From positions 1 through 64,000 of the forward strand of contig NZ_FNVT01000035.1 in assembly GCF_900108335.1 (NCBI RefSeq): 64,000 bases of DNA. The letters are read 5' to 3'. The stretch comes from Nonomuraea solani (lineage in GTDB: Bacteria > Actinomycetota > Actinomycetes > Streptosporangiales > Streptosporangiaceae). Positions 57,580-64,000 of the stretch are shown piece after piece. The translations under genes were made by a program, and so were the position numbers. The notes under the pieces are model-generated. The model did no database searches, was not told the origin of the DNA, and was given only the letters and a program-made list of their open reading frames with translations. Each line of letters starts with the position of its first letter. Position 1 is the first letter of the stretch.

Positions 57580-60399
57580 ATGATCGATACCCCGAGCTAC
57601 GCCGACGCCCTGAGGATTCTCGGGTGCAAGGACGGCCGGCTCGCCAAGGTGATCGGCTTCGCCTCGGCCGTCTCCCAAACGGGCTCGGCCGTGGCCGGCG
57701 GCGGCCGGCTCACCACCAACCTGCGCGACATGCGCGACGGCATCGTCGCCTACGGAGAAGACGTCGTACGCCGCCTGCCCGAGCTGAAGAGCGGCGTCGA
57801 CCGGTTCACCCGCACCCAGCGCCTGGCCGCCGCGCACGCCGCCATCGTCGTCGCGGCCTACTTCGAGGCCCTGGGGGAGACGAAGCTGCCGTTCACGCTG
57901 GAGCAGCTCGACCACGGCGACCGGATCTCCCACGGCGTGCCGACGGCCGAGCGGTTCTCCCGGCTGATGGCCGCGCTGCTGCTGGAACGGCTGCCCACCC
58001 CCGAGCCGCACCTGCCCTACGCCGAGACCCGGCAGGCGGTGGAACGTGCCTACCTGCGCATGTCCGAGGCCATGGCAGGCTACGTGGGCGGCCTGGCCGT
58101 CTGGGACGAGCTGCCCGTCGACGACCGGCTCCTGCTGCCCCGCATGCTCGCCGAGGGCCCGCCCGCGCACGCGCTGCGCATCTACGACGAGGACTACCGG
58201 TCGCTGGCGCTCGACAGCCACGAGTTCGGCGTGCGCAGCCTGGTCACCGAGCGGCCGCAGCCCGCCACGGCGCTGTCGCGGGTGGCCTGGCTGCTGGCCG
58301 AGCTGGCCCCGCCCCGGGTCGGCGACCGGCCCGTGATCCACCGGGCGCGGATGGCCGCCAACGCCCTCGACCAGCCGCTCCTGCTGGCCGGCAAGCTGCC
58401 GGAGGACGTCTCGCTCCCGCTGCTCGGCGAGGGCTATCTGACCCCGCGCTGCCGGGTGGCGGAGCTGACCCGCGAGGCCACGCCCGCGCTGCGGAGCTGG
58501 TGGGAGGAGCAGCGGGCGCTGCCCGACGTCGAGGCGTTCCTGGCCGGGCACCTCACCTCGCTGCGCGCCACCCAGGCGCCCCTGCTCGTGCTCGGCGAGC
58601 CCGGCTCGGGCAAGACCAAGCTGACCGAGGTGCTCGCGGCGCGGCTGGGCAGGTCGGAGTTCCTGCCGATCCGGGTGGAGCTGCGCTGTGTGCGGGCGCG
58701 GGCGGCGATCGCCGAGCAGATCGAGCAGGCCCTCGCGGAGATGCTGGAGGAGGAGGTGGCCTACGCCGACCTCGTGACGGCCGGCGGCGGCGCGATGCCG
58801 GTGATCCTCCTCGACGGGCTCGACGAGCTGGTCCAGGGCGCCGGCCGCTACGACTACCTCCAGCACGTACAGGAGTTCCAGGACGGCCAGGCCGCGCTCG
58901 GGCGGCCCGTCGCGGTGATCGCGACCAGCCGCACGGTCGTCGCCGACCGCATCCGTCTCCCCGACGGGCTGCTGGCCCTGGAGCTGCAGCCGTTCGACGA
59001 CGACCAGGTACGCCAGTGGCTCGACATCTGGCACCAGGCCAACCACGCCCTGCTCGCCAGGCGCGACCTGAAACCCCTGCCCGCCGAGTCGGCGCTGGCC
59101 CACGGCGAGATGGCCAGGCAGCCGCTGCTCCTGCTGCTGCTCGCCCTCTACGACGCCGGCGGCAACGCGCTCCAGCGCGAGCACGGCCCGCTCGCCCGCG
59201 CCCGCCTGTACGAGGTCCTGCTGCGCGACTACACCGAACGCGAGACCGGCGGCGCCCGCCGGGTGGCCATCGACCAGGAGCTGGTGCTGCTCGGCGCGGT
59301 GGCGCTGTCCATGCTGGCCCGCGGCGCCCAGGTCATCACCGACGAGGCGCTCCACCGCGACCTGCCCGCCCTGTGCCACGGCGGAGAGGAGGACACCGGC
59401 GACGAGGACGAACGCGTCGACTGGGCGCGCAAGGCCACCGAGCGGTTCTTCTTCGTCCGCAGGAACGGCCACGCGTTCCTGCACTCCACGTTCGGCGAGT
59501 TCCTGGTGGCCTGGCTGACCCTGTACGCGCTGCGCGACCTCGACCGCCGTCGCCGCCTGGCCGGCGACGAGCCGCTCGCCCTCGTCCAGGCCGTGGACGA
59601 CGACCTGCTGTACGCGGTCACCTCCCACTCCTGCCTGGCCGAGCGCGGCCCGACGGTCGGCTTCATCCTGGAGCTGCTGGCCGAGGTGCCCGCCGCGGTC
59701 CGCGCCCGCTGCGTCGACCTGCTGACCGGCCTGCTGCGGCGCTCCCTGCACGAACGGCCGCGCCGCCATTTCACCGGCTTCCGCCCGGTACGCCACACGG
59801 TGACCCGCCGCCTGGCCGCCTACTCGGCGAACCTCACCCTGCTCATCGTGGCCACCTCGGAGCAGCCGGTCAGCGTCTCGTCGATCCTGCCGGGGCCCGA
59901 CTCCCTGGAGCGGTGGTCCTCGCTCGGCCACCTGTGGAAGGGGCAGCTCGGGCAGGAGGGCTGGGACGGGCTGGTCACCACACTGGCGGCGCGGCGGGTG
60001 ATGGACGGCGGCAGGGAGGACGTCGTGCTCGGGGACGCCGCCGACGCCGCCGGGATGGGCGACGTCGTCGTCGCGGTCGCCACCGGGCACGCGCCGCGGC
60101 ACCGCCGGCTGCTGGACCTGCTGCTGCGCTCGCTGGGGGAGGGGCACGCGCTGCCGTACGGGGAGCGCGCCACCCTCATGGAGGAGCTGCTGCGCACGGC
60201 GGGCGTGCGGTCACCGGCGATGCACCGGGCGCTGGGCGCCATGTGGGCCGAGGAGGGCGCCGACCGGGCGCGGCTGCGGCCGATGCTGGAGGCCATGCTC
60301 GCCGACCCCGCCGACCGGATGGCCACCTGGGAGCAACTGGTCAGGGCGGGCATCCCGGAGTCGGCGCTCTGGGAGATCCGGCATCAGGGAACGGACTGA
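57580..60399 (+). CDS. NACHT-domain NTPase (NLR-like), candidate defence protein
   Basis: 939 residues. Residues 1-320 are an alpha-helical N-terminal region beginning with ILGCKDGRLAKVIGFASAVS, like the helical (NNH-type) domains found on bacterial NACHT proteins. P-loop LVLGEPGSGKTKL at about 335-347, Walker B VILLDGLDELVQ at about 407-418, and TSRTVV after it as sensor. The C-terminal part (about 600-939) is helical with RHFTGFRPVRHTVTRRLAAYS, without LRR or TPR repeats. Bacterial NACHT proteins of this general plan can protect against phage. It stands alone, 93 nt after prpE, so it would be a single-gene system. Its 3' end overlaps the convergent kinase gene by 16 nt. Confidence 0.85.
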   Translation: MIDTPSYADALRILGCKDGRLAKVIGFASAVSQTGSAVAGGGRLTTNLRDMRDGIVAYGEDVVRRLPELKSGVDRFTRTQRLAAAHAAIVVAAYFEALGETKLPFTLEQLDHGDRISHGVPTAERFSRLMAALLLERLPTPEPHLPYAETRQAVERAYLRMSEAMAGYVGGLAVWDELPVDDRLLLPRMLAEGPPAHALRIYDEDYRSLALDSHEFGVRSLVTERPQPATALSRVAWLLAELAPPRVGDRPVIHRARMAANALDQPLLLAGKLPEDVSLPLLGEGYLTPRCRVAELTREATPALRSWWEEQRALPDVEAFLAGHLTSLRATQAPLLVLGEPGSGKTKLTEVLAARLGRSEFLPIRVELRCVRARAAIAEQIEQALAEMLEEEVAYADLVTAGGGAMPVILLDGLDELVQGAGRYDYLQHVQEFQDGQAALGRPVAVIATSRTVVADRIRLPDGLLALELQPFDDDQVRQWLDIWHQANHALLARRDLKPLPAESALAHGEMARQPLLLLLLALYDAGGNALQREHGPLARARLYEVLLRDYTERETGGARRVAIDQELVLLGAVALSMLARGAQVITDEALHRDLPALCHGGEEDTGDEDERVDWARKATERFFFVRRNGHAFLHSTFGEFLVAWLTLYALRDLDRRRRLAGDEPLALVQAVDDDLLYAVTSHSCLAERGPTVGFILELLAEVPAAVRARCVDLLTGLLRRSLHERPRRHFTGFRPVRHTVTRRLAAYSANLTLLIVATSEQPVSVSSILPGPDSLERWSSLGHLWKGQLGQEGWDGLVTTLAARRVMDGGREDVVLGDAADAAGMGDVVVAVATGHAPRHRRLLDLLLRSLGEGHALPYGERATLMEELLRTAGVRSPAMHRALGAMWAEEGADRARLRPMLEAMLADPADRMATWEQLVRAGIPESALWEIRHQGTD

Positions 60400-61553
60400 T
60401 CGGCGGGTAGCTCGACGGTGATCGTCAGTCCGCCCTCGTCGCGCGGGCTGGCCGTCACCGTGCCGCCGTGCGCCTCGGTGATCACCCGCACGATCGACAG
60501 CCCCAGCCCGCTGCCCCGCTCCGACCGCAGCCGGTCCCCGTGCAGCCGCCGGAACGGCTCGAAGATCGTCTCGATCTCGTACGACGGCACCTGCAGCCCC
60601 GTGTTGGCCACGACCAGCTCCACCCGATCGGCACGCCGCCGCGTCGTCACCCACACCTCGCCCTTGGGCTGGTTGTGCCGGACGGCGTTCTCCACCAGGT
60701 TCTGTACCAGGCGCTCCACCAGCACCGCCTCCCCGCTCGTCGGCGCCGAGTCGAGCAGCCGGTGCATGCTCACCTGCCGCTCCGCCGCCTCGGCCGCCGC
60801 CTGGTCGAGCACGTGCTCGGCCACGTCCGACAGGTCGAAAGGCCGCCGGTCGAGCACCGCCCGCTCGCCCTCGGCCAGCGCCAGCAGGCCGTCGATGAGG
60901 CGTTCGTGGCGGGTGTTGACCAGCAGCAGCGACTCGCCGAGCCGCTTGACGTCGTCGGTGGCGTCGGGGCGGCGCACGGCCACGTCCACCAGGGTGCGGT
61001 TGATGGTGAGCGGGGTGCGCAGCTCGTGGGAGGCGTTGGCGACGAACCGGCGCTGGCCGTCGTACGAGCGGGCCAGCCGGGACAACATCCGGTCGTAGAT
61101 GTCGGCCAGCTCCTTGATCTCCTCCCTGGCGCCCTCGTACTCGATGCGCTCGGTCAGGTCGTGGCTGAGGGAGACCCGGCGGGCGGTCTCGGTGATCTGC
61201 TTGAGCGGGCGCAGCACCATCCCCGACACCCGCCAGCCGGCGGCGAACGCCACACCCGTGCCGGCCAGCACGGCGATGCCGCCGACGTTACGGACGACGG
61301 TGAGGACGTCCTTCTGGTAGACGATGTGCGTCTTGAGCGCGAAGTCGCGGGCGACCTCGTACTCCTGATGGTGACGCTCGTAGCTGCCGTAGCCGAATTC
61401 GGGCCGGTTCGTCTGGATGCGGTCGGGGGTGAAGAGGGCGGCCCGGTATTTCAGGGTCGACTCCACGTACAGGTAGATCCCGGTCACGGTCATCGCCGCC
61501 AGGAGGAAGAAGACCCCGGCGCAGGCCAGGGCGAAGCGCGGGCGCATGCTCAT
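60384..61553 (-). CDS. Sensor histidine kinase (HAMP/HisKA type)
   Basis: 389 residues from ATG 61553, overlapping the response regulator stop (ATGA). Two membrane helices (about 8-28 and 90-110) enclose a short extracellular loop of about 60 residues; a HAMP domain (LRPLKQITETARRV), the phospho-accepting H176 in NASHELRTPL, and ATP-binding boxes LVQNLVENAVRHN, FRRLHGD and GSGLGLSIVRVI follow. It senses an unknown signal and phosphorylates the OmpR-type regulator upstream. Confidence 0.94.
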   Translation of the reverse strand: MSMRPRFALACAGVFFLLAAMTVTGIYLYVESTLKYRAALFTPDRIQTNRPEFGYGSYERHHQEYEVARDFALKTHIVYQKDVLTVVRNVGGIAVLAGTGVAFAAGWRVSGMVLRPLKQITETARRVSLSHDLTERIEYEGAREEIKELADIYDRMLSRLARSYDGQRRFVANASHELRTPLTINRTLVDVAVRRPDATDDVKRLGESLLLVNTRHERLIDGLLALAEGERAVLDRRPFDLSDVAEHVLDQAAAEAAERQVSMHRLLDSAPTSGEAVLVERLVQNLVENAVRHNQPKGEVWVTTRRRADRVELVVANTGLQVPSYEIETIFEPFRRLHGDRLRSERGSGLGLSIVRVITEAHGGTVTASPRDEGGLTITVELPADQSVP

Positions 61554-62206
61554 GGGATGCGGTACCCCGATCCCGGCACGGTCTCGATGACCTGGGGTTC
61601 GCCGAGCTTCTTGCGTAATTTCATCATCGTCGTCCGTACCGTGTTCGTGAACGGGTCGATGTGCTCGTCCCATACCTTCTCCAGGAGCGTCTCGGCCGAG
61701 ACCACCGCGCCCTGCGCCCGCAGCAGCTCGGCCAGCAGGCCGAACTCCTTGCGGGCCAGCGGCACGTAGCGCCCGTCGCGGAACACCTGCCGGTGCGCCC
61801 AGTCGAGCCGCACCCCGGCGCGCTCCAGCATGGGCGGATCGGCCTTCCTGGCCCGCCGGCCGAGCGCGTGCACGCGGGCCACCAGCTCCTCGAACGCGAA
61901 CGGCTTGGGCAGGTAGTCGTCGGCCCCCAGCGACAGCCCGGCCACCCGGGAGCGTACGTCGCCGGCGGCGGTCAGCATGAGCACCCGCACCGGCCAGCCG
62001 TGCTCCACGACGGTCTTGCACACCTCGTCGCCGTGCACCATCGGCAGGTCCCGGTCGAGGACCAGCACGTCGTATTCGTGCACGCCGAGCCGCTGGAGCG
62101 CCGCGTCCCCGTCGTAGGCGACGTCCACGGCCAGCGCCTCACCGCGCAGCCCCTCGGCGATCGAGTCGGCGAGCATCCGCTCGTCCTCCGCGACCAGTAC
62201 ACGCAC
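61550..62206 (-). CDS. OmpR-family response regulator
   Basis: 218 residues from GTG 62206. Receiver domain with acidic pair VAEDER, phospho-accepting D51 in VLVLDRDLP, T in MLTAAGD and K in YLPKPF; C-terminal winged helix with LARKEFGLLAELLRAQGAVVS and NTVRTTMMKLRKKL ... GSGYRIP. Partner of the histidine kinase that follows. A pair of direct repeats upstream looks like its own operator. A GGGGGCG precedes the GTG. Confidence 0.94.
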   Translation of the reverse strand: MRVLVAEDERMLADSIAEGLRGEALAVDVAYDGDAALQRLGVHEYDVLVLDRDLPMVHGDEVCKTVVEHGWPVRVLMLTAAGDVRSRVAGLSLGADDYLPKPFAFEELVARVHALGRRARKADPPMLERAGVRLDWAHRQVFRDGRYVPLARKEFGLLAELLRAQGAVVSAETLLEKVWDEHIDPFTNTVRTTMMKLRKKLGEPQVIETVPGSGYRIP

Positions 62207-62250
62207 CGCGCCCCCAAAGATCAATAAATGCCGTCCAGTCTGCTCGGACC

Positions 62251-62269
62251 GGCATAACGCGGGCATAAC
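62251..62269 (-). promoter_or_regulatory. Direct-repeat operator for the OmpR-type regulator
   Basis: GGCATAACGCGGGCATAAC holds two exact copies of GGCATAAC with an 11-bp period (62251-62258, 62262-62269), 45-63 nt before the regulator's start. OmpR-family dimers bind head-to-tail repeats spaced one helical turn, so autoregulation is likely. The rest of the 62207-62387 gap shows no gene. Confidence 0.6.
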
Positions 62270-62387
62270 CACTCTTCGCCGCGCTACAGGCTAGCCTCGT
62301 TTTCCGCGCGTGCTGAACCCTTCCTTGAGAGGCCCCCGCGGAAGCGCGGCGGAGAAGGGAAGTCGTGGTGACGTGCGGAATGATCGG

Positions 62388-62810
62388 TCAGAGCCGGCCG
62401 CGCGACTCGGCCACGCGGGCGGCCTCCGCGCGGTGGCGGGCCCCCGTCTTGCCGATGGCCGACGACAGGTAGTCGCGCACGGTGCCCTCCGTCAGGAACA
62501 GCCGCCGGGCGATGGCGGCGGCCAGCTCGGCGGCGGGGGTGTCCTTGACCACGTACCCGGCCACGCCGGCCGCCAGGGCCCTGCTGAGGTGGCCGGACCT
62601 GCCGAACGTCGTCACGATGATCACCCGCCGTCCCGGCAAGCGCTCCGCCACCTCCAGGCCGGACAGGCCGGGCATCTCGATGTCGAGCGGATCACGTCGG
62701 GGGAGTGCTCCTCGACGGCGGCGGCCACCTCGTCGCCCCGGCCGACCTCGGCCACCACCTCGCTGTCGTCCTCCAGGCCGAGCAGCGCGGCCAGCCCGCC
62801 CCTGACGAGG
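62388..62810 (-). pseudogene. NarL/DesR-type response regulator remnant
   Basis: Pieces of one receiver-HTH protein remain: VRGGLAALLGLEDDSEVVAEVG (without the true start), then a one-base loss at PDVI near 62690 that shifts the frame just before the phospho-aspartate (LDIEMPG continues in the other frame), then AERLPGRRVIIVTTFG, GYVVKDTPAAEL. After LAAAI about 45-50 codons are missing in frame, and the end of the HTH (LFLTEGTVRDYLSSAIGKTG) follows. No functional protein can come from it. Confidence 0.85.
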
Positions 62811-63212
62811 TCCTGCCAGAGGGCGCGGCGGCCCTCCACGTCGAGCCCGACCGTCGGCTCGTCGAGGATCAGCAGATCCGGGTCGCCCACCACGCACAGC
62901 GCGAACCTGACCCGCCACCGCTTTCACCAGCTCCGCCACCCGCACGTCCTCCAGCAGCCCCGACTCCTGCGGCAGCACCCCCACCCGGCCCGACCGCAGC
63001 GCCCCCACCGGCGTCCGCCCGAACACCCGCGCCTCGCCCGTATCGGGGGTCAGCAGGCCGAGGGCGATGGACAGCAGCGTGCTCTTGCCCGCCCCGTTGG
63101 GTCCGAGCACCGCCACGGTCTCGCCCTCACCGACGTCCAGATCCACGCCGCCGAGCGCGGCGATCCGGCCGTAACTCTTGGTCACGGCCTTGAGTTCCAG
63201 CGCATTGCTCAT
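62811..63212 (-). pseudogene. ABC transporter ATPase remnant fused to the regulator remnant
   Basis: Starts normally at ATG 63212: AVTKSYGRIAALGGVDLDV, Walker A GPNGAGKSTLL, Q-loop GVLPQESGLLED. At VAELVKA (about 62930) the frame jumps to VRFALCVVGDPDLLILDEPT; the missing piece should contain the LSGGQ signature. After GLDVEGRRALWQ, near 62811, the sequence turns directly into the receiver domain of the regulator, so the rest of the ATPase and anything that lay between (normally a permease and a kinase) is gone. Confidence 0.85.
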
Positions 63213-63270
63213 GCGAACACCCTGATCGAGGGCGGGGGTCCGCTGTAGTGCCGTACGTCAGCCGCCCGCA

Positions 63271-63286
63271 CATGACGAACGTCATG
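63271..63286. promoter_or_regulatory. Palindrome between the ABC remnant and the kinase gene
   Basis: CATGACGAACGTCATG is a perfect 7-2-7 inverted repeat, 59 nt before the ABC ATPase start and 103 nt before the kinase ATG. NarL/LuxR-type regulators of the DesR/LiaR kind bind ATGAC-NN-GTCAT-like dyads, and the decayed regulator nearby is of that type. Confidence 0.55.
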
Positions 63287-63388
63287 CCTCCGAACCCCGG
63301 CAGCCCCCACGTTTGCGGCGGTTGCGGTATGCCGGCTACCCCATCGGCGGTATCGCGCGGTGCGGAGCGGGCGCATTACCGTGCCAGC

Positions 63389-64000
63389 ATGCGGACGATC
63401 GCCCTGGTTTGCGGCATGACGGTGGCCGTCTTCTCCTCGACCATCATGGCGTACGGCAACCAGCCCACCGCCCGCCCGCTCGACCCCCTCGGATACGCCC
63501 TGCTGGCCGCGACGGCCCTGGGACTGGCCTGGCGGCAACGGCGCCCGGAACTGTCCCTGATCGTGTGCGCGGGGGCGGCGGCGGCCGTGTTCACACTCGG
63601 GTACGCGCTCTCCCTGTGGGCGGTGCCCGCCCTGATCGCCCTGTTCTCGACCATCGCCGCCGGCCGCCGGGTGGCCGGATGGGCGGGGGCGGTGTTCCTG
63701 GTGGCGGTACCCGGGGTGGCCGCCCTCTCACGGGCGGAGGCCGACGTGGCCATCGCCGCCGTCGTGTGGGCCCTGCTCGTCCTGGTCGTGGAGCAGCCGG
63801 CGGAGGTGTCGCGGACGCGGAGGGCGTACACGGAGGAAATGGAACGGCGGGCGGCCGAGGCCGAGCGCACGAGGGAGGAGGAGGCACTGCGGCGCGCGCA
63901 GGAGGAGCGGCTGCGGGTCGCCAGGGAACTGCACGACGTGACCTCGCACACGGTGTCGGTGATCGCCCTGCACGCGGCCGTCGCCGCCGAGGCCGTCTCC
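63389..64000 (+). CDS. DesK/NarL-type sensor histidine kinase, 3' cut by window edge
   Basis: 204 residues visible, frame open to the last base. Four to five membrane helices in the first 125 residues (for example ALVCGMTVAVFSSTIMAYG, LWAVPALIALFSTIAAG, VAIAAVVWALLVLVV), then a charged coiled coil (RRAYTEEMERRAAEAERTREEEALRRAQEERL, key heptads) and the HisKA_3 phospho-histidine in VARELHDVTSHTVSVIA. The catalytic domain is outside the window. Start ATG 63389; an upstream GTG at 63381 is out of this frame. Its natural partner may be the eroded NarL-type regulator or another one downstream. Confidence 0.85.
   Translation, partial: MRTIALVCGMTVAVFSSTIMAYGNQPTARPLDPLGYALLAATALGLAWRQRRPELSLIVCAGAAAAVFTLGYALSLWAVPALIALFSTIAAGRRVAGWAGAVFLVAVPGVAALSRAEADVAIAAVVWALLVLVVEQPAEVSRTRRAYTEEMERRAAEAERTREEEALRRAQEERLRVARELHDVTSHTVSVIALHAAVAAEAVS

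Noticed and set aside
54193..60147. 1984-codon open frame on the minus strand
   Set aside because: Apart from its last 249 codons (the real nucleotidyltransferase) it is antisense to prpE and the NACHT gene, with Arg/Gly/Val-rich composition typical of shadow frames in GC-rich DNA.
1..64000. tRNA, rRNA, insertion sequence or prophage genes
   Set aside because: No cloverleaf ends, rRNA blocks, transposase motifs, terminal inverted repeats or phage genes were recognised by eye; a tRNA search program could still find one.

Overview
The window is a 64-kb piece of chromosome from a very GC-rich filamentous actinomycete. GTG starts, third-position G/C bias, leaderless promoters, an own-EI/HPr PTS operon, LuxR-LAL regulators and many secreted carbohydrate-binding hydrolases suggest a Streptosporangiaceae member such as Nonomuraea; the genus is an inference from gene style, not proven. 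No rRNA, tRNA, CRISPR array, phage or insertion sequence was seen. Layout: (1) 1-4.5 kb: the end of a beta-lactamase-fold hydrolase, then two overlapping genes for secreted zinc proteases that share a discoidin-like sugar-binding domain, placed behind a LacI-type operator. (2) 4.5-7.7 kb: a small catabolic locus (NAD oxidoreductase, IclR regulator, TctB) in which a deletion has fused the start of tctA to the end of an RraA-type aldolase. (3) 8-12 kb: an M43 protease, a TipA-like MerR regulator with a textbook MerR promoter, and a prolyl oligopeptidase. (4) 12-21 kb: a glycoside utilisation cluster. On the minus strand are a PfkB kinase, a sugar ABC importer (binding protein and two permeases, no ATPase) and a secreted PIG-L deacetylase; divergent from them are a DeoR regulator and a GH4 6-phospho-glycosidase. 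(5) 21-24 kb: a secreted PQQ-type sugar dehydrogenase with two CBMs and two FN3 domains, behind two palindromes. (6) 24.5-28.8 kb: a zone unusually rich in degenerate minisatellites, lying between or inside SDR, MarR, membrane protein, PemK/MazF-like and AraC genes. (7) 28.8-34.8 kb: housekeeping and detoxification genes (VOC, epoxide hydrolase, WYL regulator, thioesterase, 6-phosphogluconate dehydrogenase, HAD phosphatase, SDR). (8) 34.8-41.4 kb: one eight-gene operon encoding a DeoR regulator, a PfkB sugar-phosphate kinase, EIIC, EIIB, EIIA, a zinc polyol dehydrogenase, HPr and EI, which is a complete PTS route for a sugar alcohol. (9) 41.4-50 kb: a serine hydrolase, a methyltransferase pseudogene, a possible class II aaRS-like protein, MmcQ/YjbR, CBS, an aromatic amino acid decarboxylase with its XRE-cupin regulator, peptide deformylase, a methyltransferase and two uncharacterised genes. 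(10) 49.7-57.5 kb: a GNAT gene preceded by a leader-peptide/attenuator candidate, an arylamine N-acetyltransferase, a LAL regulator coupled to two nucleotidyltransferases, and a propionyl-CoA synthetase. (11) 57.6-64 kb: a large NACHT NTPase (NLR-like defence candidate), an OmpR-type two-component system, a badly eroded ABC-transporter/NarL-regulator remnant, and the start of a DesK-type histidine kinase cut by the window edge. Themes across the window are: three loci damaged by clean internal deletions, six convergent gene pairs whose 3' ends overlap, several likely leaderless transcripts, and a local cluster of minisatellites. The most promising candidates for new biology are the NACHT protein, the leader-peptide attenuator before the GNAT gene, the nucleotidyltransferase pair with its coupled LAL regulator, and the minisatellite hotspot.
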